Shown here one piece after another: positions 21,786-32,892 of a DNA stretch of 64,000 nt. The DNA comes from Carya illinoinensis. Taxonomy: Eukaryota; Streptophyta; Magnoliopsida; Fagales; Juglandaceae. Position numbers and translations under genes: made by a program. Each line of letters opens with the position of its first letter. The stretch's first letter is position 1. The DNA lies in NCBI RefSeq assembly GCF_018687715.1, contig NC_056765.1:4365001-4429000 (forward strand), read 5' to 3'. Below the pieces are notes generated by a model, which had not been told where the DNA came from, searched no databases, and worked only from the letters and a program-made list of their open reading frames with translations.

Positions 21786-22442
21786 AACACATCATTACCT
21801 GAACATATTGATAGAGATGTTCTCCAACTCCCGTCTAACTTGTGAAAAGAAAGACTTATAATAATAAACGTGTGGAATTCACATTGTACAATAGTCTCAT
21901 ACATGCAACACAGTACCCTATCTCTATCTATATTTATACCCATGGCCGATCCGCTCCTTCAAAGGAGCGACGATCCATTAAGAGCGAAAAATTATATTTA
22001 TAGGCTTCTTATTTACGCACCTAATACATCTTTTCCTTATCAACTAGTGCAAAAGGTATTGGTCTTTTAATTTTTTCTCTAATTGTAATGGACCCATAAT
22101 AAGTACTTTTATACACTCGATCTCTTATGACCCAAGAGACTAAACAAGCAGTCACCTTAGGCAAATGTACGGCTTTCTTCGTATCACTCACCTTGCACAA
22201 CTTTTTAGAGACAAAATACAACATAGACATGCTAAAAGTAGGATCTGATAATTGATCTGATTTAAATCAAAGTAGTTCCAAAAAGAAAGAACCGAAAATA
22301 ACCTTAGGCACGAACGCTCTATAAGGGCTATAGCCTTGTATCTGAAACGAACTTTTAGAGGATTTAAAAGGAAAACAGAGATTGGGGGTGTAGATCTTCG
22401 ACGGTAGAGATATGATCCCGATGTCCATGAACTCCTAACTTG
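21786..22442. other. copy A last intron, unassigned segment
   Basis: 22030-22440 is less AT-rich and looks unlike the surrounding intron. On the minus strand it has two overlapping frames (22021-22230 and 22188-22490) without a recognisable domain. It may be inserted DNA; I could not identify its source. Confidence 0.3.
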
Positions 22443-22884
22443 TGATACCCAAATGATAAGAATAAGGGTAGGTGGTGAATGAGATCTCATATTATTTAGG
22501 AATGAGAAATTATTGCTCTTTATAAGGTTTCAATGTGGCTCTAATTGTATAATTGATTAATCATTTTGGAGTATAGATCATGTGGTTTGGATCTTCCATT
22601 AGGGCGTTACAAATGGTATCAAAGCCTATTTCAATGGTCAGAAATGTGGGACTTGAGCCGTGCCACCTACGACAGACAGACCCGACCAGGATATCGGGAA
22701 TTTAAGGGTGATACCCTATATGATAAGGATAAGAGTATGTGGTGAATGAGACCCCACATTACCTGGAAAGAAGAAGTTCTTACTCTAATTTATAAGGTTT
22801 CAATAGAGTTCTAATTGTATTATTGACTAGTTCTTTTAGAGTATAAATTATGTGATTTAGGCCTTCCATGATTGGGGCGTTACA
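22443..22884 (+). mobile_element. TRIM (miniature LTR retrotransposon), 442 bp
   Basis: Two direct repeats, 22443-22611 and 22709-22884, both begin TGATACCC, share GTGGTGAATGAGA, TATAAGGTTTCAAT and GGGCGTTACA, and end TTACA. Two bases after the first is TGGTATCAAAGC (22614-22625), a primer-binding site for initiator Met-tRNA (usual form TGGTATCAGAGC). The roughly 97-bp internal region has no coding capacity and ends in a purine-rich stretch GGGAATTTAAGGG. This is the TRIM layout. No clear 5-bp target duplication was found, so it is probably old. Confidence 0.85.
22614..22625 (+). promoter_or_regulatory. TRIM primer-binding site (tRNA-iMet)
   Basis: TGGTATCAAAGC, one mismatch from the standard plant initiator-Met primer-binding site, two bases downstream of the left repeat. 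Confidence 0.8.
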
Positions 22885-23760
22885 CAACCTCTCATAGTTA
22901 ATCCTCATCACAACATCTCTCTTCCCCTTCCTTGTTAGGATTGGTCTTCTAATCATTCCCAGTTTTCTTATCCTTTTCAATTTACACATTTAAAATATAA
23001 TATATTCGCATACACACAAAAATAATTTAAAGAGAGCTGGCTATTTTACCATAGACTAGGTAGAATAAAAATAATTGGAAAATATCTGTTACTTATAAAA
23101 TTTCAAAGAATAAACTCCATTTTCATAAAGCCATATCACCAACTATAACTATCTCAATCTATTATTATTGAATAACAATTTATGTTATTAAGCCACATCG
23201 CCTAGTACTCTTTATTTGTGCTATTGATATATAACATATATATAGCATCAAGTTATGAAATAAAATATATAAAGTATGTAGTTTAAAAAGTAAGTTTTTA
23301 TATCAAAACGGGATATATATTTGGAGTTAATAGTCATTTAATTTTCCTAAAACGTGCTTTTTTATTCGTCTTTTTTCCTTTGGCATAATTTGCTCTTGTC
23401 TTTTTTGTTCTCTTTTTTAATTCACTTAAGCAAAGTTTGCAAGGTTTGAGAATTAAGCATGTTTGGACACTTGGAGTATCTTAAAATTTTATAAATAATA
23501 ATGAAATAGTTCGAGTGAATTTGTTTTATTGAATTTTTTAAAATGAAAGAAAAAATTTGAATAAAAATATTATAAAGTGAAAAAATTGTTTGACTATCAT
23601 CTTTTAATATGCTTTTTGTTTTGAAGTTTGTAAAAGTTGTATTAATTTTTGTATTTGAATAATGATCATTATGTAATGATTACATAAAAATGTTAAAAAT
23701 TTTCTAACATTACCCCTAGTTATGCAGTTGATTTTGATAGCATTTTTTTAATAAATGCAG
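22885..23760. other. remainder of copy A last intron
   Basis: AT-rich intron DNA. 22885-22985 (CCTCATCACAACATCTCTCTT, GGTCTTCTAATCATTCC) matches copy C at 60400-60480, so it is ancestral intron rather than insert. It ends in the acceptor AAATGCAG at 23753-23760. Confidence 0.6.
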
Positions 23761-24432
23761 CTTGTGGAGAGAATTGTCAATCCCAAGATTAAAGAAAGTA
23801 CTAACAAAAATGGTTTAACTCCCCGACAACTGTTTACAAAGAACCACGGGAACATGAAGGAGAAGGGAGAAAAATGGATGAAGGGTACAGCATTGTCAAG
23901 TATAGTGGTGGCTACTCTGGTTGTTACCATTACATTCGCTAGTGTTTTTACTATTCCAGGTGGTTACGACCAAACAAAAGGCTTTCCAATACTCTATAAG
24001 AAAATAGGGTTTAAGATCTTCATAGTACTCGATGCAATGTACCTTTTTTTGTCCTCAACTTTGGTCTTGAAATTTTTGGAAGTCCTCACAACACGTTACA
24101 CAGAAGAAGATTTTCTTGAGGTTTTACTGAAAAAGATGATTGTAGGTTTTTCTACCCTAATGCTATCTTTTTTAACCATGATGATGGCCTTTTTTGTTGC
24201 TCTTGTAGTCATGCTAGGTGACGAATTACCGTTTGCAAGTCTAGGTCGCACAATATCTAAGTTTGCAATGTCAGCTGATGGATTAATACTGATGTCAATT
24301 TCTTTGACTATTTACTTTAGTGTTCCAGTCATCTACTTCATATGGACTCAGTTATGCATTCTTAGAAATATGATCAAGTCGACCTATTCCCGAGACATCT
24401 TCAATAGGAAGATGAAGCTTGGTTTTAGCTAA
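23761..24432 (+). CDS. copy A PGG-domain last exon, intact
   Basis: The frame is open over 223 codons from LVERIVNPKIKE to KMKLGFS and stop. LTPRQLFTKNH and GEKWMKGTA precede the domain; the PGG motif is in FTIPGGYDQTKGFPI. Four hydrophobic segments follow: around IVVATLVVTITFASVF, IFIVLDAMYLFLSSTLVL, GFSTLMLSFLTMMMAFFV and LMSISLTIYFSVPVIYFI, as expected for the family's membrane anchor. Family members end in this domain with the C-terminus as here (DIFNRKMK). The acceptor is AAATGCAG and phase is 0, matching the preceding exon. The upstream exons are broken, so this exon is probably a survivor within a pseudogene. Confidence 0.9.
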   Translation, partial: LVERIVNPKIKESTNKNGLTPRQLFTKNHGNMKEKGEKWMKGTALSSIVVATLVVTITFASVFTIPGGYDQTKGFPILYKKIGFKIFIVLDAMYLFLSSTLVLKFLEVLTTRYTEEDFLEVLLKKMIVGFSTLMLSFLTMMMAFFVALVVMLGDELPFASLGRTISKFAMSADGLILMSISLTIYFSVPVIYFIWTQLCILRNMIKSTYSRDIFNRKMKLGFS

Positions 24433-26154
24433 TCCATTGTGAGATATGGTGTTTTGCAATATAAACTTAAGATCTCTTCGGTGGCAACGCAAGAGATTGC
24501 ATGCTTGAAGGATTCATGTTTGTGCCACTCAAAGGTTCATAACTTTCTTCATTATCTCACAAGTTTAAGGGCTTGAGATCATCAAAAAATTGACAGATTT
24601 CTCGTTTGATTGAAATTTGTGTTTAGTGTGTTTGTAATTGACAGATTTCTCGTTTGGTTGAAATTTGTGTTTAGTGTATTTGTAAGACTTGGATGAATTA
24701 AGATTTTAGGTTTTAGTGGTTTTTGTTATCACTACTACTCTTTTTAACTCCATTTTTTTAGTTAGTATATTTCTTCCTATTCGTCTTCACTAGTGGGGTG
24801 GAACCATATTGATCTTAGTTTTCATATTATTACTGATTACCTCTTTGCAACATCAACACCAACCCATTCCTTCGTATTCAACGCCATAAATGAAAAAAAG
24901 ATCAAAATGAAAAATAGGAGAGAATGGGAGCGGGGAAGATGCGTGTACTTATAAGCTACATCTAACTCATCTGCGTACATAAAAATAAATACATAGTTTA
25001 CATGAGCACAATAAATTATCTATGTTAACTCTATCCATTTACAAAAAATTACTAATGAATTCAAACATCTAATCATAATAGTGTGCATGAAGGTTCAATG
25101 AATAGAGGACTCACATTCTCAATTAGTGAGAAGGGTTTAACTGGTCATCAAGTTTTGGAACAGATATCCAATATGTGCATATATTTGACAATAAAAATTC
25201 AATATATGCATCCACATATTTAATTGGAATCTATATAAATATTCATGTAACTCAAATAAATTAGATTGACATTAGCACACATGCCACACTTGAACAAAAA
25301 AGGACATTGGAATCCCTCACATGCACCACCACGCGCCTTCTATGAGTGTGGGTGTCGCTTTGGCTTAAGAGGTTGTCTTGCCTCTGTGTCACGCACTCTC
25401 TAAAGTCTAGAGTGGAACTGGTCAAGAATGTAACCTGCAACGTTTTCTTCCTCAACCCATTTTTGTTTCAATTTTGACCACTTGATTTCAGTTGTCCATA
25501 CCTTACACATTTTGGAACTGTTTACCGAAACGGCCTCTTGGCTGTTGTAATAACGGGTACGATCGAACTAGGAGAAATGATCAATCCCCCCTCGCACGGC
25601 TAATGCCTAAGAAATCTTGTATTTGTAACGCTCGTCTTTATGGTGGGTCATTTCCATAACGATTTTGATAAAAATCGACGGGAATTACGATTCATTTGAA
25701 ATTTCTTTTCCATTCATGCCAGGATACAAAAGACTCCATGTCATAAATAAAATTCATTTTCTTAATTAAAAGATTACATCGGAAAACATTAAACTTTCAT
25801 AATTAAAGTTTCTCGTATAAAAGATCTTGCCTAGGCCTTCATGCTCTTTCCCTTGGGCTGTACCTGTCCTAACCTGTCATGCTCATCTTGTGCCTGGGAG
25901 GGCACACATAAAAACTAAAATGAGTCGATAACTTGTAAGCATTACTTCATACAGTTAAAATATAATAACTTAGATTTTCAGTCATGCATTTATCATTCTA
26001 TACATACATATCATACTTAGCATGCATACGTCTCTCTTTTCATTTTAAAAACATTACGAGGTGGGGTTTTTTTCTTTAAAACATGTTTTTTTCTTTAAAA
26101 CAATTCCCCACGCATCGCTGCCTTCATTTCTTAAAGAATCTTTTCATGCATTCA
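24433..26154. other. 3' flank of copy A and intergenic DNA
   Basis: 24433-24760 is the 3' untranslated region, shared with copies B (53280-53560) and C (61590-61860), and contains a 46-bp internal duplication (GACAGATTTCTCGTTTG...GTGTTTAGTGT twice near 24592-24680). 24890-26150 has no recognisable gene; part may be the 3' region of the gypsy element that follows on the minus strand. Confidence 0.45.
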
Positions 26155-26861
26155 TTCTTTTGGCAAACCTTCTATGAAGTCCATAGAAAGGTCTGCCCAA
26201 GGCTATTGTGGAATAGGAAGGGGTTGTAGCAACCCAGCTAGATGAGTGGTCTTGTTATTGCCAGTTTGACAGATTTGGCACTCTCTCACCATTTGTTTGA
26301 TATCAGCCTTCAAACCGGTCAACATAAAATCTCTTTTTGCCTTGTGGTAGGTTTTCAAGTATGCTGAGTAACCTGCTAAGGGATCAACATTAAGGTAATG
26401 GAGAACATTAGTCTTGATTGGGGAATCTGGTATAATAACAATTCTACCCTTCTTTAAAATCAAACCTTGTTGTAGTTGATAGCCATTGGGGGGATTTGAA
26501 CCACTAGACAAATTAGTAATCAAATCTCTCATTTCTGTTGAGTTACCATAGCTTGCCTTGAGTTCCTCAACCCATTCAAGATTAGGAAAAGAAATCATAG
26601 TCAATGCCCCTTGTGGGCTACCCTCTTCCTCCACTCTCCTGGACAAGGCATCAGCTAGCTAACCGTGTTCTCCCTGCACTTCTTGTAAAGAATAGTGAAA
26701 TCATAGCCTAGCAATTTACTGAGCCACCTAGTAATTTACTGAGCCACCTAGCAATTTACTGAGCCATTTTTGCTGAGTACCCGTGCCCAGGCTTTGTTCC
26801 AAAAGATACTTCAAGGCCTGTTGGTCCGTCTTAACGACAAAGAATTGGCCTAATAAATAAG

Positions 26862-28224
26862 TAAGGGTGTCAAATCATGTTAACGGGTCGTGTTTGTATC
26901 ATGTCAACCCGTTTTGACCCATTAGTGAATAGGGGTGTAACCGGTCCAGTTCGGTCCGGTTTTGGACAAAATCTAGGACCGAACCGGTAGGCACCGGTTT
27001 TGCATTTTTTAAAACTGATTACGCACCGATTTTCCTCCTAAACCGATATTCCGGTTTTACTAGTTTCCGGTTCGGTTTGGTCTGGTTTTCCGATTTTAAT
27101 AAAATATAAATTTGTCATAAAAATTCTGTTTAAAAAAAATGATTTAAAAAATTTTCTTTTATTAAAAATCTATTACCATTTAAAAAATCTGCTTTACAAA
27201 AAAAATCTTCTATGTAAAAAAATTATGCTATAAAAAATCTGCTTTATAAAAAAAATCTGCTATGTAAAAAAATTCTGATATAAAAAATCTGCTTTATAAA
27301 AAAAATCTGTTATATAAACAAAATTCTGCGATATAAAAAACTACTATAAAACAAAAACTAAAATAAGAAATCTAGTGTAAAAAAAAAAAGAAAAAATCTG
27401 CTATAATCCTATATTAGACGATTAGTATTAGTATATATATATTAGTATTAGTTATAGCTATATATTAGTATTAGTTTTGATGATTTAGTATAACTATATT
27501 AGTATGAATATAACTATAGTCTATATTAGAATATTAGTATTAGTATATAAGTGATTATTTTTTATGTGATTAAAAATTATATATAATATAAAATATATTA
27601 TATATAATATTAATATATAAATAGTACCGGTCCGGTCCAAAACTAATCGGAACCGAAACCGGACCGGTTCCGGCCGATTTTTCATTTATGGAAACCGTTT
27701 CAAGACTAAACCGGTCCAAAACCGACACAACCGGTCTGGTTCGGTTCGGTCCGGTCCAATTTTTGAATTTGCTGGATTTTTTTTACACTCCTCTTAGTGA
27801 ATATTATAAAATAGGTTAACATGATACAATACAACTCGTTTCAAACTGTTTATGTAAATGGGTTGAATAGGCCCGAAATTAATCAGTTTGACCTGATTAA
27901 ATTTAACATAATTTTATATAAATTTTAAAATAACAATATTTATAAAAATTATAAAGTTAACTACAAGTCCAAAATTACAATCCAAACAATAAAAATATCG
28001 AAATTGAAATTCTAACAATTTTACTTTTAGGTATAAGGGTTTAATTGTAATTTTAACTTTCTTAACGTGTCATAACGGATTGACTCGTTATCAACCCGTT
28101 AAGCAATCGTGTCTTAACGGGTCAACCCGTTTTGACCCGAACCCGTTAAGATTAAACCATAACCTGCTATTATCGTGTCATGTTCATGTTGGATTAACGG
28201 GTCGTGTAACATATTGTCACCCCT
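26862..28224. mobile_element. Mutator-like non-autonomous element, 9-bp duplication
   Basis: Inserted in the gypsy RNase H region. Perfect 9-bp duplication ATAAATAAG at 26853-26861 and 28225-28233. Ends are TAAGGGTGTCAAATCATGTT and, at the right, ACATATTGTCACCCCT, with GTTAACGGGTCGTGT / GATTAACGGGTCGTGTAAC near the two ends and repeated AACCCGTT-type motifs inside. No transposase frame. It hosts a second insertion at 26932-27793. Confidence 0.85.
26932..27793. mobile_element. nested Mutator-like element, 10-bp duplication
   Basis: Perfect duplication TTAGTGAATA at 26922-26931 and 27794-27803. Ends GGGGTGTAACCGGTCC and, reversed, GAGGAGTGTAAAAAAAATCC; both subterminal regions are packed with CCGGTTC/GGTCCGG motifs, here in inverted orientation. 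The AT-rich middle is a degenerate tandem of TCTGCTATAAAAAA-like units (27120-27400). No coding capacity. It is younger than the element around it. Confidence 0.88.
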
Positions 28225-28739
28225 ATAAATAAGGCCGCCACTTATTAACTACTGTCACCAAGGCCAAGAGTTCTTTTTCGTCTATAGATAGCCTTAGGGC
28301 CTTACCCTTTAAAGCCTTACTATAAAAGGAAACAGATTAATTGAATTGCATTAACATTACCCTGATGCCCTTGCCACTTGCATCACATTCAATTGTGAAG
28401 GGGTGGGAAAAATTAGGAAGTCTCAAGACTGGGGGATTGGTCATGGCATGTTTTAGCTCCACAAATGCCTTATCAGCCTCTTCAGTTCACAGAAATGCAT
28501 TCTTTTTAAGTAGATGAGTGAGAGGTGCCGCAATTAGCCTATAATGTTTGATAAACTCACAGTAGTAGCCTATTAAGCATAAAAAGCCCCAAAGGGATTT
28601 AACATTAGTTGAAGTTGGCCAGTCGAGTATAACAACTATTTTAGAAGGGTTAGCCTTAACCCTTCAAAATTGATTAGGTGTCCCAAATAGTCTATTTTTG
28701 GGACTTTAAATTTGCACTTCCAAAGTTTAGCTTACAATT

Positions 28740-30265
28740 TGTGGCTGAGATAGTTTTCAAAGCCATCGGTGCAGCGGAAGGTTGAGCTATTGGAGCATAT
28801 GCAGTCTGAACGACAACTTTCGATGGTGGTGATGCAGAATAAGAGGGCCCAATGGAGGCTAGGGTTTTTGCTTCATCAAAAAGTACATGACGAGAAATGT
28901 AGACCCTATTGGTTATGGGCTCAAGACAATAGTAAGCATTTTGGGTTGAAGAATACCCAATGAAGACACATAGAATGGACTTGGGTTGGATTTTGTGTAT
29001 GTTATATGGCCTAGTGAAGGGATAACAAATACACCCAGAAGTTTTTAACCTAAGATAGTTGGGTTTTTGTCCAAAAAGGGTGATTTATTTTGAAGGAGGG
29101 GAGTAGGTTCACGATTGATGAGGTAAGTGGCCGGCAATATGGAAATCATGTGGCCAATATGAGAGAGGAAGATTGGCATAGTGAAGTAAGGTGAGACGAG
29201 TCTCAACTAAGTGACGGTGACGACGTTCGAAGACACCATTTTGTTAAGATGTGTGAGGGGCAGTAGTGTAGTGACTAATCTCATGAAGAGAGAGAAATGG
29301 TTTGAGACTAATATATTTGCCACCATTGTCGGAATAGAGACTTTTAAATTTTGCTTCAAACCATTTCTCAACAAGAATTTTGAATTGGGGAAAAATGCTC
29401 CTAACACAGGATTTTGCATTCATGGGATAAAACCACATATATTTTGTGTAATGGTCAATGAAAATTAAATAATAACGAGAACCATCTAGACCTACACAAT
29501 GAGCGGGTCCCCACATATTAGTGTAAATAATATCAAGAGGAGCATAACTTTGAAAACTCATGGGCCTAAAATGTTGTTGATGGGCTTTATTAATAGAACA
29601 AGATGAACACAAAGAATTCATTTTATTGTTCATAACAGGAAGAGAAAAATGATTGACAAGACTTTGAACAACTTTGAAGGACAGATTTCCAAGACGCTTG
29701 TGCCACCATCAAACGAGGTTCGTTCATACACATTTGCAACCATTTTAGAAGAGGAACCCATTAGTGAGTTCAAAAAATGATAAACGCCGCTTTCACATGC
29801 ACCTCTTAGTAAGGTCGCCCCCGTAATCCGATCCTTCACAAGAAAATAAGGGGGGCGAAACTCAAGGAAACATTATTTTGTAATGTGAAATGATGAATGA
29901 AAATTAAATTTTTGCGAATATTGGGGACACAACAAGTATCACGTAGTATAAAAGTCTGCGTAGGTGAGTTTAAAGTCAAAGAACCAATATGTGAGACGGC
30001 CAAACTTGACCCATCACCGATAACAACTTCATCAGTGGCATCGTACTCAGAATGAATAAATAAGGTCACCAAGTCACCAGTAATATTATGAAATCAACAG
30101 AGTCAAGAAGCCATTTCTGATCTTATTGACTGGATGTAGTTGCACAGTTAGCCGTGACCCCAGAGGAATGGAGCTGTGGGCAAGACTTGGCTGTGTGGCC
30201 TATTTGATCACAAAATTGGCACTTCGGCTGGTAACGCTGCTGATTAGACTGATTGGCTGTGTGGA
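28740..30265 (-). pseudogene. Ty1/copia remnant (zinc knuckle, protease, integrase)
   Basis: On the minus strand, from high to low coordinates: zinc knuckle CQFCDQIGHTAKSC near 30180-30230 (CX2CX4HX4C), protease-side segment 29836-30072 (DEVVIGDGSSLAVSHIGSL, LRDTCCVPNIRKNL), gag-pre-integrase near 29630-29839, and integrase 29244-29633 with SCSINKAHQQHF, IIYTNMWGPA, SDNGGKY and TTAPHTSQQNGV; decayed integrase C-terminus continues to about 28740. Gag-PR-IN order and motifs are copia. There are stops and shifts between segments. It directly abuts the gypsy remnant at 28735-28745, suggesting one element once inserted in, or recombined with, the other. No LTRs recognised. Confidence 0.9.
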
Positions 30266-31346
30266 GTGACTATTGAATCAAATATATACAAGCACAGAAC
30301 ATAATTTAGGTAACTAACACATATGTACATTTGCTGTAATTTTGCAAGAATACAATTTACAATAAATGGAAAGATTTGTAACAACTAGAATTCTAAACTT
30401 TGACAGTGATCAGTTGACTAGGCAGGATTGATGCAATCTTCCTTAATATATAGATAGCAATAATCCTTATTTTTTTTTTCTTATTTATAAGTAATGAAAG
30501 AAAATATAAAATATAAAAGAAAATGAAATGAAGAAGAGAAAAGGAGGGAGAGAGATTTTGAAGGGTATATTTACTCTATTCTAAATTATGGTTGAATACA
30601 AAGGATTGGTCCCTATCTATAGAGAAATTATATAGAAATAAGATAAGGTAAATATTATGATAATTATGAAAATTAAATTTCATGATTTAATAATTATGAA
30701 AATCTAATTAAGATAATAATCGAATCAAAATTTTGATTTAATATTACCTCTAACAAGAAGACTTATGGAGAAGAAGTTAATTTTAATTTGTTCACGGAGG
30801 GACGAATACCATGACAATTTAGCAAAAGAAAAATCAAATAACAACGGCAAAGGGATTGCCACCAATCGAAAGGTTAGACTAGTAATTGTCATTGATATCT
30901 GTATGTAATTCATTTAAAATTTATATTTACAACAGAAGTTAATTAATTTGATTTCCAATCTAAAAGAAAGTGCATATATTCTAGCATCTTGTGCAAGGAT
31001 GAAGTACTAAGAACTGTTTCCGAATCATACTTAATTGAAATTAATTCATGGTTTTACTTGCAAATGAGTAGAGATTACTAAGCATTCATGAGTAGAGAAA
31101 TTAATTCATGGTTTTACTTGAAATCGAAGTAATTAATATTATAAAACTACGTACGTTTATCTCTTATGTTCGATATATATATATATATTAATTTTTTATA
31201 TCCATCTATTTTAATTATTTGCTCAAAACGAGGGCCAAGATTCAAAGCTGGTTAAAGCCGGACCAGTATAGCCTTCCCCCACTGCTCGGTCCAGCCTGTT
31301 CTCCCTCTTCGGGGGATTGCACTTGGATCAACGACCTTGGACTAAT
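30266..31346. other. AT-rich intergenic DNA with a dispersed repeat
   Basis: 30455-30600 (CCTTATTTTTTTTT, ATAAAATATAAAAGAAA, GGGAGAGAGA, TTGAAGGG) matches 61935-62080, a repeat of unknown class. 31225-31330 is GC-richer with GTCCAGCCTGTTCTCC; not identified. No gene seen. Confidence 0.45.
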
Positions 31347-31442
31347 GCCGAAGGCCTAAGCCCTGGTGTCATGAACCCCCACCTCCAAAAGGTCTGGGTT
31401 CGATCGCTTCCTCAAATTCCCAATATATATAAAAAAAAAAAA
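31347..31442 (+). mobile_element. short SINE-like insertion with Pol III B box
   Basis: A 96-bp insert flanked by a perfect 14-bp duplication GACCTTGGACTAAT at 31333-31346 and 31443-31456, ending in a poly(A) run. It contains GGTCTGGGTTCGATCGC, which includes the Pol III B-box core GGTTCGATC, and GGTGTCATGAACCCCC upstream as in Au-type plant SINEs (from memory of the family style). It is either a very short SINE or one truncated at the 5' end. Confidence 0.82.
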
Positions 31443-31456
31443 GACCTTGGACTAAT

Positions 31457-32729
31457 ACATAAATATTACACGCCCCATTTAAAATGCCCTCGTTATTGAC
31501 TTCTAAGAACTACTAAACCCAAATATAAAATAAAATTCTTTGAGACCAACAAGTCTCTTAATTAGATGCTGCATATTACTTAATTCGGTTTAAATAGTCT
31601 TTATCATACCAAGTAGTAATCAAAACATAAAGTACGTTGTTTATTCTCCCGTGAGGCAGCTAGCCATCATTTCTTTAGGGTTCATGGTCTCCAGACTGTA
31701 ACGGCAAAAACATGAAAAAAGAAAAAGAAAAAACAAGAAAGATGTAGGCGTAAGGATGAGTGAGGGAAGAGGGAGGGAGGGAGGAGCCGAAGCTCCAACC
31801 CCCTCTGGGCTGGTTTTTGTTGAGGGGTCGGCTTTGGAGAGAAAAGGGAGAGAGCGTTTCAGAGAGCCAGTCGTTTCTATGTGCCTACCAATCTATTTTT
31901 ATTTTTATGTTTATCATTTTATGTATTTTTTGTTATCTTTGTGTAAAAAACAATATCAGTTCAATTATATTGTATTTATGTATTCAAGTTCTTAATAATT
32001 TTTAAATTTACAATTTATTGTCTAATATTATGTTATTTGATCAGTATTTAAATTTTAAATTTTAATATACAAACATTTGAATCTTACGCACATATGTTCA
32101 AACATTATTGTATATGTTTTGCATGAGAAGACATTACGTTCAAACTATATAGCAGTATGTATATAATAACGTTCAAATGTAATCATTCAGAAAATATAAT
32201 AAACATCGTATTGTTAATGTTCGGAAGTAGAATCTATACGTTCAAACATTGTTCAATTTATCGTTTAACTTCAAAGTGTCCACTGAAAGTTTATTGCCCG
32301 TCACAAATGCAAGTACTGTCATTCAAAATCGAATCTGTTGTAGTATTGGCAGCTTATTTTATTTTTGCAATGGACTTGCCGGTGGCTTATTTTGATGAGT
32401 CCATCTTCTAACTGGACTGCTGCAAATACCATGTTTACACCAACTAATGAGATGATGACATAACAGCTTACATTTTATTTTCAAATAGACATTGCCGCAC
32501 AGGATTTCTTCCCATTTCTAACAAAATTTTACACCACCGTTGCTGCCCAGTCAGCTCTACCACTAGTATGGCTGAATAAAAAGCCCGAAAAATCGACTCG
32601 TTTACGTTAAAATCGGAAACGGGTATTATCCATTACCCGAATTTAACCCATTACGATTTTTAGGCTTTCAGCCCCGTGTGGTACCACAGAGAGAGGCGAT
32701 TCTCTTCCTCTGCCTTCTCTGTTTGCTCA

Positions 32730-32730
<1 letters not shown>
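31457..32730. other. intergenic, several repeat relics
   Basis: 31740-31880 is GA-rich with GAAGCTCCAACCCCCTC, like plant LINE 5' leaders. 32080-32300 has several TACGTTCAAAC / AACGTTCAAATG motifs resembling the CACTA subterminal palindrome described at 46-52 kb. 32570-32650 contains GGCTGAATAAAAAGCCCGAA, which recurs at 33273 and 33785. No gene supported. Confidence 0.4.

Positions 32731-32781
<51 letters not shown>
32731..32781. repeat. (GA)n microsatellite
   Basis: About 25 GA units. Confidence 0.9.
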
Positions 32782-32783
<2 letters not shown>

Positions 32784-32892
32784 CTGTTACCGGTGGTCCA
32801 CAAGGGCAGGATTACTCAGCTGCATACTCTTTTTTATCTGGGTTTTCTTTGTACTGAAAAGAAATTAATATGATTTGCTACTTTGTTGCAAG

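Larger units (their letters stand above)
16799..24432 (+). pseudogene. copy A: gag-like/ankyrin/PGG membrane protein locus
   Basis: Spliced locus of the ACD6/ITN1-like ankyrin-PGG family. Recognised exons: gag-like 16799-17159; ankyrin 18383-18749 and 18901-19049; linker 19475-19760 (split by a MITE) with a duplicate at 19889-19987; mini-exons 20124-20178, 20627-20665, 20811-20849; 20979-21430; PGG 23761-24432. The linkage from gag exon to ankyrin exon is unclear here. Lesions: TGA at 16892-16894 in the gag exon; a 1-bp deletion near 18980 (compared with copy B); a MITE in the linker exon; TAA at 21407-21409 and 21413-21415. Family proteins are plasma- or endomembrane proteins linked to defence and stress signalling. 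The intact PGG exon leaves open a shortened product, but the full protein cannot be made. Confidence 0.88.
26155..28735 (-). pseudogene. Ty3/gypsy pol remnant (RT end, RNase H, integrase)
   Basis: Read 3' to 5' on the plus strand: RT C-terminus and connection near 28240-28735 (KFKVPKIDYLGHLINFEGL, DKAFVELKHAMTNPPVLRLP, IECDASGKGI), then RNase H at 26650-26870 (FVVKTDQQALKYLLEQSLG, LGYDFTILYKKCREN), then integrase at 26155-26646: zinc-binding HH-CC region (TYHKAKRDFMLTGLKADIKQ, ECQICQ) and the first catalytic Asp in SMDFIEGLPK. RT-RNH-IN is gypsy order. Frames are broken repeatedly (for example TAG after LLQPLPIPQ at about 26200). A 24-bp unit TTTACTGAGCCACCTAG is triplicated at 26715-26770. 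It is split at 26862 by nested DNA elements. Confidence 0.9.

Noticed and set aside
25261..25455. 64-codon minus-strand frame
   Set aside because: No motif, no conservation in the other flanks, short; treated as chance.
31347..31442. tRNA gene suggested by GGTTCGATC
   Set aside because: No cloverleaf can be drawn around it; the poly(A) tail and 14-bp duplication show a SINE-like insertion.
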